A stretch of DNA of 64,000 bases from Zhengella sedimenti (GTDB lineage: Bacteria; Pseudomonadota; Alphaproteobacteria; Rhizobiales; Rhizobiaceae), in assembly GCF_046506625.1 (NCBI RefSeq), contig NZ_JBKFFP010000001.1, forward strand, positions 124,001 to 188,000, read 5' to 3'. A program made the translations under genes and the position numbers. The first letter of the stretch is position 1; each line of letters starts with the position of its first letter. Positions 9,303 to 17,395 of this stretch are shown here, in pieces. The notes below the pieces were generated by a model, which did not search any database, was not told where the DNA came from, and was given only the letters and a program-made list of their open reading frames with translations.

Positions 9303-9886
9303 AACGCATCATCCCGGCCCTTGCGGCCGTTCTCGCGTCATCCGCACCGGCCTTCGCGCATCTGAACCCGGCCGAGCACGGCTCGCTGGCCGCGGGGCTG
9401 ACGCATCCGCTCTTCGGCCTGGACCACGTCCTGGCAATGCTGGCCGTCGGCCTGTTCGGAGCGTCGCTTGGCGGGCGGGCGGTCTGGGCGCTTCCGGCCG
9501 CCTTCGTGAGCGCGATGATCGCCGGATTTGCCCTGTCCCTGGGCGGCTTGGTGCTTCCTTTCGTGGAGCCCGTCATCCTTGCCTCGGTTGTTGCGCTCGG
9601 TCTCGTTGTCGCCATGGCGGCGCCACTCTCAGCCGGCTGGGGCATGGCACTTGCCGGTTTCTTCGCGCTGTTCCATGGCAATGCCCATGGCGCGGAAATC
9701 GGCATGGCAGGCATCCTGCCCTATGCGGCGGGCTTCGCCATCGCCACCGCTTTCCTGCATGCCTCGGGCGCGGCTTTCGGCCTCGGACTGCAGCGACTGG
9801 CCGGCGATCGCGCCGGCCGAATGGCGGTGCGCGCAGCCGGCGGGGCGACAATGCTTGGCGGCCTCGCGCTTGCCTTGGCGGGTTGA
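9299..9886 (+). CDS. ureJ: HupE/UreJ family membrane protein, probable nickel permease
   Basis: A 195-residue integral membrane protein with a cleavable-looking signal ending at PAFAH and about six further hydrophobic segments. HPLFGLDHVLAMLAVGL near residue 37 and ALFHGNAHGAE near residue 122 are the His-containing motifs of the HupE/UreJ family, which transports nickel or cobalt. The start is GTG at 9299, overlapping the preceding stop, with AAGGAG 8-13 bases upstream. Within a urease cluster it most likely supplies Ni2+ for urease maturation. Confidence 0.9.
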   Translation: MKRIIPALAAVLASSAPAFAHLNPAEHGSLAAGLTHPLFGLDHVLAMLAVGLFGASLGGRAVWALPAAFVSAMIAGFALSLGGLVLPFVEPVILASVVALGLVVAMAAPLSAGWGMALAGFFALFHGNAHGAEIGMAGILPYAAGFAIATAFLHASGAAFGLGLQRLAGDRAGRMAVRAAGGATMLGGLALALAG

Positions 9887-9896
9887 GGTGGCTGAC

Positions 9897-10202
9897 ATGA
9901 TCCCCGGTGAAATCATCACCGCCGTTGGCGAGATCGAACTCAATGCCGGCCAGCCGACCGTCACGCTGGAGGTCGCCAATACGGGCGACCGGCCCGTGCA
10001 GGTGGGCTCGCACTACCATTTCTTCGAAACCAATCCGGCGCTTTCCTTCGACCGCGACCGGGCGCGCGGCATGCGTCTCGACATCGCGGCGGGAACTGCC
10101 GTCCGCTTCGAGCCCGGACAGGCGCGCGAGGTGACGCTGGTCCCGCTTTCGGGAAAGCGCGCCGTCTACGGGTTCCGCCAGGCCGTGATGGGGGACCTGT
10201 GA
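9897..10202 (+). CDS. ureB: Urease subunit beta
   Basis: A 101-residue urease beta subunit. It starts MIPGEIITAVGEIELN and contains GDRPVQVGSHYHFFETN near residue 35 and the C-terminal KRAVYGFRQAVMGDL, all close to the family pattern. It is a separate polypeptide, as in other proteobacteria. ATG 9897 is used; an overlapping longer frame from 9528 only reads through ureJ in another frame. Its stop overlaps the start of the LprI-like gene. Confidence 0.97.
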   Translation: MIPGEIITAVGEIELNAGQPTVTLEVANTGDRPVQVGSHYHFFETNPALSFDRDRARGMRLDIAAGTAVRFEPGQAREVTLVPLSGKRAVYGFRQAVMGDL

Positions 10203-10594
10203 AACGCAAGCTGATCGCAATCGTCACGCTGCTGGCCGCCCCGTGGCCGGCCATGGCGCAGGATGTGGACTGCGCGAATGCGCAGACACAGGTGGAAATG
10301 ACCTTTTGCGCCGAGCAGGCATGGATGGCCGCCGACGAGGACCTGAACCTTGCCTATGGCATGGCCCAGGCCGCCATGAAGCGGCTGGACAGCTATCTCG
10401 GCGACCAGAAGGGTGCATCGGCCATGCTGCGCGACGCCCAGCGCGCCTGGATCGACTTCCGTGACAAGGCCTGCGCGGCGGAAGGCTATCAGGCGCGCGG
10501 CGGATCGATGGAACCGATGCTCATCTACATGTGCCGCGAGAGGCTGACACGCCAGCGCACCGAGGACCTGCGCCTGATCGGCGAAGAGAACTGA
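10199..10594 (+). CDS. LprI/DUF1311-domain secreted protein
   Basis: A 131-residue protein with a signal peptide of about 21 residues ending at PAMAQ. The mature part has the DUF1311 (lysozyme inhibitor LprI N-terminal) pattern: cysteines at roughly 25, 38, 93 and 111, CANAQTQVEMTFC at the start, and AQRAWIDFRDKAC in the middle. The start is GTG 10199, overlapping the ureB stop. Genes of this family often sit between ureB and ureC in rhizobia, but no urease function has been shown. It probably acts in the periplasm. Confidence 0.85.
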   Translation: MKRKLIAIVTLLAAPWPAMAQDVDCANAQTQVEMTFCAEQAWMAADEDLNLAYGMAQAAMKRLDSYLGDQKGASAMLRDAQRAWIDFRDKACAAEGYQARGGSMEPMLIYMCRERLTRQRTEDLRLIGEEN

Positions 10595-10607
10595 CCGGAG
10601 AGAGACC

Positions 10608-12320
<1,713 letters not shown>

Positions 12321-12388
12321 ACACTCGATCCGGCGGCGATGCGGGGCTATCCTGCCTCTGTCGCCAACCAGGACCGGGAGGACCCGTC

Positions 12389-12685
12389 ATGATCCATGTC
12401 ATCGCCACCATCACGTTGAAGCCGGGTTCGTTCGATACGTTCCGCGAGGCCGCCATGCCGTGCGTCGAGGCGACGCGGGCGGAACCGGGCTGCGTCGTCT
12501 ACGACCTCAACAGGAGCGTGACCAATTCCAACCGCGTCGTCTTCGTGGAACAGTGGAAGAGCCGCGAGGACCTGGAAGCCCATTTCGGACGCCCGCACAT
12601 GAAGGTGTTCCGCAATGCCACGTCGACCCTCATCGAAAGCCGGACCGTCGAGGTCGTCCATCCCGAACGGATCGAGACGCTGTGA
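12389..12685 (+). CDS. Antibiotic biosynthesis monooxygenase (ABM) domain protein
   Basis: A 98-residue single ABM-domain protein of the YgiN/quinol monooxygenase type. It has the pattern IATITLKPGSFDTFREAA, EPGCVVYDLNRS and VVFVEQWKSREDLEAHF. Such small ferredoxin-like dimers oxidise quinols or reactive carbonyl compounds, though many have no assigned substrate. GGGAGGA lies 7 bases before the ATG at 12389. It sits between ureC and ureE on the same strand and has no known role in urease assembly. Confidence 0.85.
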   Translation: MIHVIATITLKPGSFDTFREAAMPCVEATRAEPGCVVYDLNRSVTNSNRVVFVEQWKSREDLEAHFGRPHMKVFRNATSTLIESRTVEVVHPERIETL

Positions 12686-12716
12686 CCGCCTGCCCGATAT
12701 TGCGAGGCCGAACGCC

Positions 12717-13253
12717 ATGAGCGAACCCGTCTGCACCACCGTCATCCGCGATTTCTCCAGGGCCGCCGGCACGATCACGCTGGACGAGACCGCGCGCCAT
12801 CGCCGGCGCCTGCGCATGGTCAGCGACGAGGGCATCGCCTTCATGCTCGACCTCGCGGAGGCGCGCCTGCTGCGCCATGGCGACGGGCTGGTGCTTTCCG
12901 ATGGCCGCATCGTCGAGGTCATCGCGGAACCGGAGCCGCTCATGGAGGTCAGGGGCCGCGACGGCCGCCACCTGCTGGCGCTGGCCTGGCAGATCGGCAA
13001 CAGGCATCTGGCCGCACAGATCGACGCCGACCGCATCCTGATCCGGCAGGATCACGTGATCCGGACCATGCTGGAAGGGCTCGGCGCGCAGGTGCGCGAC
13101 GTGAATGCCCCGTTCGACCCGGAAGGCGGAGCCTATGGCGGCGCCCATTCGGGCCATCATCACCAAGATCACGATCACGGGCACAGGCACCATGACCATG
13201 GACATCATGGCCACGGCCACCATCATGAGGGGCACACCCATCATCATGACTGA
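12717..13253 (+). CDS. ureE: Urease accessory nickel chaperone UreE
   Basis: A 178-residue UreE. The N-terminal half has the peptide-binding domain with TLDETARHRRRLRM; the metal-binding domain includes ALAWQIGNRHLAAQI near residue 80 and ILIRQDHVIRTMLEGLGA. The last 35 residues are extraordinarily His-rich, alternating His with Asp, Gly and Glu, as in Klebsiella UreE, and can bind several nickel ions. It delivers Ni2+ to the UreDFG-urease complex. ATG 12717 is chosen because the in-frame extension to 12615 overlaps the preceding gene and lacks family similarity. Confidence 0.95.
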   Translation: MSEPVCTTVIRDFSRAAGTITLDETARHRRRLRMVSDEGIAFMLDLAEARLLRHGDGLVLSDGRIVEVIAEPEPLMEVRGRDGRHLLALAWQIGNRHLAAQIDADRILIRQDHVIRTMLEGLGAQVRDVNAPFDPEGGAYGGAHSGHHHQDHDHGHRHHDHGHHGHGHHHEGHTHHHD

Positions 13254-13286
13254 ACAGGGCGCCGGCCCGGCCGGCGAGACAGACCG

Positions 13287-13574
13287 TTGAAAATCTTCGC
13301 ACCCGGAAACAGGAACCTTTCGCACCGCCACGAGGCGGTCTACGCGGCCTACGAAATCGCCTTCACGACCGTGGATTTCCTGGCGGCCTTCCTCTTCGTC
13401 GCAGGATCGGCGCTTTTCTTCGACAAGAGCCTGGAGACGCCGGCGATCTGGTGCTTCCTCGTCGGCTCGGTCTTCTTTGCGCTGAAGCCGACGCTTCGGC
13501 TGGCCCGCGAGGTTCACTATCTGGCGCTGGGCGATGTCGACGACGTGGCCCGGCGCTATTCGGCAAAGCCATGA
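13287..13574 (+). CDS. YrhK-domain membrane protein
   Basis: A 95-residue protein with two predicted membrane segments (about residues 28-46 and 54-70) and the YrhK pattern HRHEAVYAAYEIAFTTVDFLAAFLF-like N-terminal half ending in a LVGSVFFALKPTLRLARE segment. The best start is TTG at 13287. It lies between ureE and ureF and its stop overlaps the ureF ATG, so it is translationally coupled to the urease genes. YrhK proteins have no assigned biochemical role; a link with nickel or urea handling is only contextual. Confidence 0.8.
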   Translation: MKIFAPGNRNLSHRHEAVYAAYEIAFTTVDFLAAFLFVAGSALFFDKSLETPAIWCFLVGSVFFALKPTLRLAREVHYLALGDVDDVARRYSAKP

Positions 13575-14224
13575 ACCAGACCGCGCTGATCCGCCTGATG
13601 TCGTGGCTGTCTCCGGTGTTTCCCACCGGGGGGTTCGCCTATTCGGGGGGGCTTGAACAGGCGGTGGCGCATGGTCCCGTCTCCTCACCGGACATGCTGG
13701 AGACATGGCTCGCCGGGCAGCTTCGCCACGGCGCGCCATGGAACGACGCCGTCATCCTGGCGCAAGCCTGGCACGGCGAACGGAAGGGCTGCGACCTCGC
13801 GGCGCTGGCCGAACTGGCCGGGGCGCTCGCCGGGTCGGCACAGCGCCATCGCGAGACGCTCGACCAGGGCGCGGCCTTCCTCAAGGCCGCGGCACACTGG
13901 TTCGGGCCGGGCTCCCTGCCTGCGGTGCTGCCACTGCCGGTCGCCGTCGGCCTTGCCTGCGGGCGCGGCGGCGTGCCGCTGGAACCGGCGCTCGCGGCCT
14001 ATCTCAACACGCTCGTCTCCAACCAGTTGCAATGCGCCATCCGCCTGTCGGTCACTGGCCAGGACGGCGCGGCGCGCCTGCTCGCCGCCCTGGAGCCGGA
14101 GGTAAACGCGGTGGCCGGCGAGGCGGCGGCTTCCACACCGGACGATCTGGGCGGGTTCGCCTTCATGGCGGAAATCGCGGCGATGAATCACGAAACCCTG
14201 CAACCGAGGCTGTTCCTGTCATGA
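13571..14224 (+). CDS. ureF: Urease accessory protein UreF
   Basis: A 217-residue all-helical UreF. Family motifs are SPVFPTGGFAYSGGLEQAV near residue 14, LDQGAAFLKAA and NTLVSNQLQCAIRL. UreF bridges UreD and UreG and gates the GTPase cycle during nickel insertion. The ATG at 13571 overlaps the YrhK gene stop, and its own stop overlaps the ureG ATG. Length is near the family norm. Confidence 0.95.
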   Translation: MNQTALIRLMSWLSPVFPTGGFAYSGGLEQAVAHGPVSSPDMLETWLAGQLRHGAPWNDAVILAQAWHGERKGCDLAALAELAGALAGSAQRHRETLDQGAAFLKAAAHWFGPGSLPAVLPLPVAVGLACGRGGVPLEPALAAYLNTLVSNQLQCAIRLSVTGQDGAARLLAALEPEVNAVAGEAAASTPDDLGGFAFMAEIAAMNHETLQPRLFLS

Positions 14225-14853
14225 CTTCCACCAACGGACCCCTTCGCGTCGGCATCGGCGGGCCGGTCGGCTCCGGCAAGACGACGCTGACCGAAAAACT
14301 GTGCAAGGCCATGCGCGATCAATGGTCGATCGGCGTCGTCACCAACGACATCTACACGCGGGAGGATGCCGAGGCCCTGATGCGGGCGCAGGCGCTGCCC
14401 GCCGACCGGGTGATCGGCGTGGAGACAGGCGGCTGTCCGCATACCGCCATCCGCGAGGACGCCTCGATCAACCTGCGCGCCATAGCGGAGCTGACGGAAC
14501 GGCATCCGGACCTCGATATCGTGTTCATCGAGTCAGGCGGAGACAACCTGGCTGCCACCTTCTCCCCCGACCTCGCCGACCTGTCGATCTACGTGATCTC
14601 GGTGTGCCAGGGCGAGGACATTCCGCGCAAGGGCGGGCCGGCGATCACGCGGTCGGATCTGCTGCTGATCAACAAGGCCGACCTCGCGCCCCATGTCGGC
14701 GCCGACCTGACGCGCATGGAGGCCGATGCCGGCAAGGCACGCGGCAAGCGCCCCTATCTCTTCACCGGTCTGCGTCACGGCGAGGGAGTCGAAGCGATCG
14801 TCGACTGGCTGGTCACGACAGGCGGTCTGGCGCGCGCCACCGCCGCCGAATGA
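14221..14853 (+). CDS. ureG: Urease accessory GTPase UreG
   Basis: A 210-residue SIMIBI-class GTPase. Walker A is GGPVGSGKTTL near residue 13. The conserved ETGGCPHTAIREDAS near residue 68 carries the Cys-Pro-His nickel site, and the guanine-specificity motif is NKAD near residue 155. It uses GTP to drive transfer of nickel from UreE into the UreDF-urease complex. It is the last gene of the urease cluster. The 160 bases between it and the next gene (convergent) hold no clear terminator or other element. Confidence 0.97.
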   Translation: MTSTNGPLRVGIGGPVGSGKTTLTEKLCKAMRDQWSIGVVTNDIYTREDAEALMRAQALPADRVIGVETGGCPHTAIREDASINLRAIAELTERHPDLDIVFIESGGDNLAATFSPDLADLSIYVISVCQGEDIPRKGGPAITRSDLLLINKADLAPHVGADLTRMEADAGKARGKRPYLFTGLRHGEGVEAIVDWLVTTGGLARATAAE

Positions 14854-15013
14854 GCCTCACGGGGACCGGCGCGACGCGGCTTCTGGCGCGCGCACCCGCT
14901 CACAGCCTGTCCACAGCTTGCGCACAATTTGTCCCGGCCTTGTCCCCTGGCTTGTCCAGACGCGGCAGGGGCAGGCGCAGCATCAAGAAAGATGGCGTTG
15001 CGGAACGTCCGGT

Positions 15014-15622
15014 TCAGCGGACGGAGGCCACGGCGGAGCTGTCTCCGGTGCGCAGCGAAACCCAGCGCCCGGTATCGGTGCTGGACTGGCGCTTGAGGAA
15101 GCGATAGCCGGTCTCGTTCCACAGGCGCACACGGTCGGAGAGATTGTCGAGGATGTAGTCGCCCTTGTCGGTGCGCACGGTCAGCACCGCATGGCCCTCG
15201 CCGTCAGGCTTGCGGACCACGGTGATCAGCAGGTTGGACAACGGAACGCCGGCCCGCGCCAGTTCGCGGCGCTTTTCCAGCACATAGTCCTCGCAATCGC
15301 CGGCCTTTCCGGGATAGGTCCAGACCTCGTCCTTGCCGTAAATGTCGTAATCGTTCATCGGTACGATGGCGCGATTGACCGAGACGTTGGTTGCATTGAT
15401 GCGTTTCCACAGCCCGGCAGTAAGGCGGGACGGCCCGGTATCCGCCATGCGGATGGCGCATTCGGCCGGATTGGCCCGGCAGAATTCATAATGACCGATG
15501 GGCTGCGACGTGATCCCGCCGGTGGCCATGTTCGCGCCCGCGGCATTGCCCGCTCCGCCGGTGGTCAACAGGAGGCCCGCCGCCATGGCAAGCGCCGCTT
15601 GTGCGGAAATCCGAACCTTCAT
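15014..15622 (-). CDS. Transglutaminase-like cysteine protease (BTLCP/DUF920)
   Basis: A 202-residue exported protein: signal peptide of about 27 residues followed by a BTLCP domain. The catalytic Cys lies in GKAGDCEDYVLEKRREL, the His in GEGHAVLTVRTD and the Asp in KGDYILDN, the same order as in LapG-type periplasmic proteases that release cell-surface adhesins. ATG 15622 is chosen because it directly precedes the signal peptide. A longer in-frame start would overlap the CtrA-like box at 15661-15675. Rhizobia carry several paralogues, so LapG function is only a possibility. It is a single gene, convergent with ureG. Confidence 0.85.
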   Translation of the reverse strand: MKVRISAQAALAMAAGLLLTTGGAGNAAGANMATGGITSQPIGHYEFCRANPAECAIRMADTGPSRLTAGLWKRINATNVSVNRAIVPMNDYDIYGKDEVWTYPGKAGDCEDYVLEKRRELARAGVPLSNLLITVVRKPDGEGHAVLTVRTDKGDYILDNLSDRVRLWNETGYRFLKRQSSTDTGRWVSLRTGDSSAVASVR

Positions 15623-15660
15623 GAAGCGCCCACCCTGTCTGCGTCTGCCCGTTTTCAGCC

Positions 15661-15675
15661 TTAACAAAACGTTAA
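15661..15675. promoter_or_regulatory. Candidate CtrA-binding box upstream of BTLCP gene
   Basis: TTAA-N7-TTAA with a following C on the plus strand, an exact match to the alphaproteobacterial CtrA consensus. It is centred about 46 bases upstream of the BTLCP start codon, in a promoter position. Confidence 0.55.
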
Positions 15676-15742
15676 CGGCTGGGCCAAGGACAAGTCAATC
15701 GCGCGTCCCGGATATGGTAAACGTGGAGCCTTCACGGTGACG

Positions 15743-15771
15743 AAAAAAGGCCACCCCGGTGCGGGATGGCC
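15743..15771 (-). terminator. Terminator after PHA depolymerase gene
   Basis: On the minus strand a 10-bp stem (GGCCATCCCG with CGGGGTGGCC, one G-U wobble) and a 3-nt loop are followed by six U residues. It lies 28 bases past the depolymerase stop codon. Confidence 0.85.
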
Positions 15772-15798
15772 ACAGTCATGGTTTGTGGACAACCGGAA

Positions 15799-17058
15799 TC
15801 AGGCGCTCTTTCGTGCCTTCGGCCTGGCAGGTGCCTCGGCGCGGGCCATGAAATCGACGATCCGCGGCACGATCTCCTTGCGGAAGCGGGAGCCATTGAA
15901 CACGCCGTAATGGCCGACCCTGGGCTGCGTGTAATGGAGGCGCCGGTCATCCGGAATATTGGGGGTCAGGGCGTGGGCGGCCTCTGTCTGCCCGCCGCCC
16001 GTGATGTCATCGTTCTCGCCCTCGACCGTCATCAGCGCCACCCTGCGAATGGCCTTCGGATCGACGGACTCTCCACGATGCAGCATGGTGCCGGTCGGGA
16101 TCGCATGCTCGATGAACACCGTCTCGACGGTCTGGAGATAGAATTCCGCCGTCAGGTCCATGACGGCAAGATACTCGTCATAGAAATCGCGATGCTTCTC
16201 GGCGCTGTCGCCGTCATCCTTGACGAGATGCAGGAAGAAATCCTTGTGGGCGATGATGTGGCGGTCCAGGTTCATGCTCATGAAGCCGGACAACTGGAGG
16301 AAGCCCGGATAGACCTCGCGGCCGAAGCCCGGATGCGGCCAGGGCACGGTCATGACCGCATTGTCGCGGAACCACTGGATGCCCTTTTCCTGGGCAAGGT
16401 CGTTGACCGCCGTCGGCGAGCGCGTGGTGTCGATCGGCCCGCCCATCAGGATCATGGAGGGCGGCGCCAGGGGATCGTTGCGCTTCTCCATCAACGACAC
16501 GGCGGCGAAGACCGGCACGGACGGCTGGCAGACCGCCATGACATGGGTTCCCTCACCCAGATGATGCAGCATCTCGATGACGTAGTCGATGTAATCGTCT
16601 AGGTCGAAGCGGCCCTCCGACAGCGGAACCATGCGCGCATCGGCCCAATCGGTGATGTAGACATCGTTGTGCTGCATCATGGCCTCGACCGTGCCGCGCA
16701 GGAGCGTGGCGTAGTGGCCGGACATGGGCGCGACGATGAGGAGCTTGGAATCCTCGCGGCGACCCTTCGGAAGGTCGCGCCGGAAATGCAGCAGGTCGCA
16801 GAAGGGCTTCGACCAGACCACTTCCTCGGTGACACGCACCGTCTGCCCGTCGACCACTGTTTCCGGCAGGTCGAAACCGGGCTTGGCGTAGCGTCTGGTC
16901 ATGCGCTCGAACAATTCCGCCGAAGCAGCCATGGAACGGCCGAAGGACGAATGGGACAGCGGATTGAGCGGGTTCGAGTAGAAAAGCTTGGCGGCATCCG
17001 CAACGGCGCGGAACGGCTGCAAGGCAGCGTGGTTCATTTCATAGAGATGATAGAACAT
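15799..17058 (-). CDS. phaZ: Intracellular polyhydroxyalkanoate depolymerase
   Basis: A 419-residue protein of the intracellular PHB depolymerase family. The N-terminus MFYHLYEMNHAALQPFR is the typical start, so ATG 17058 is preferred over longer in-frame starts at 17079 and 17151. The lipase-box-like nucleophile region is MAVCQPSVPVFAA near residue 173, with Cys as nucleophile as in this family. The C-terminal half carries TVEGENDDITGGGQT and a RVGHYGVFNG segment holding the catalytic His. There is no signal peptide. It degrades stored poly-3-hydroxybutyrate granules in the cytoplasm. A palindromic operator candidate lies 71-86 bases upstream. Confidence 0.92.
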   Translation of the reverse strand: MFYHLYEMNHAALQPFRAVADAAKLFYSNPLNPLSHSSFGRSMAASAELFERMTRRYAKPGFDLPETVVDGQTVRVTEEVVWSKPFCDLLHFRRDLPKGRREDSKLLIVAPMSGHYATLLRGTVEAMMQHNDVYITDWADARMVPLSEGRFDLDDYIDYVIEMLHHLGEGTHVMAVCQPSVPVFAAVSLMEKRNDPLAPPSMILMGGPIDTTRSPTAVNDLAQEKGIQWFRDNAVMTVPWPHPGFGREVYPGFLQLSGFMSMNLDRHIIAHKDFFLHLVKDDGDSAEKHRDFYDEYLAVMDLTAEFYLQTVETVFIEHAIPTGTMLHRGESVDPKAIRRVALMTVEGENDDITGGGQTEAAHALTPNIPDDRRLHYTQPRVGHYGVFNGSRFRKEIVPRIVDFMARAEAPARPKARKSA

Positions 17059-17128
17059 GAAAAGCACGTACCCCTTCATGAAAATACGGCCCACCGGCCG
17101 GACCCGGGCGCAAGGCTGCTTGGCCGAG

Positions 17129-17144
17129 CATACTCGCGAGTATG
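17129..17144. promoter_or_regulatory. 16-bp perfect palindrome upstream of phaZ
   Basis: CATACTCGCGAGTATG is a perfect palindrome, 71-86 bases before the phaZ start codon. It shares the pattern CATACT-N4-RGTATG with the site at 34985-35000. The length and symmetry suit a TetR-type dimer. The rest of the 337-bp phaZ-pheT gap holds only an AT-rich stretch and the pheT terminator. Confidence 0.55.
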
Positions 17145-17344
17145 TAAACAAACGGTGCCGGCTGGCAATTGGACATTAGGCGATCAAACTCACTGGTATC
17201 CTGATGAAAAGCAGTTGACCGGGTCAACTGTTAGAACACCAATCATAATGCTTGAACAGGGGCATCAAAGTCCCCTTTTCATGTTTTTTGCCGGTTTTCC
17301 GGGGTTTTTTCCCCGTCCCAGACACGTCTTACCTAGCGGAAAGC

Positions 17345-17374
17345 AAAAGGGCGGCCGTCCGGACCGCCCTTTTT
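17345..17374 (-). terminator. Terminator after pheT
   Basis: A 10-bp stem (AAAAGGGCGG with CCGCCCTTTT) around a short loop, with T-runs on both sides, lies 22 bases past the pheT stop on the minus strand. It could act in both directions, but only pheT reads into it. Confidence 0.85.
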
Positions 17375-17395
17375 CCTGTCCTCTTTCCACCAGAA

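Noticed and set aside
13141..13252. A low-complexity repeat of CAT/CAC-rich triplets that could look like a DNA repeat
   Set aside because: It encodes the His-rich tail of UreE and needs no other explanation.
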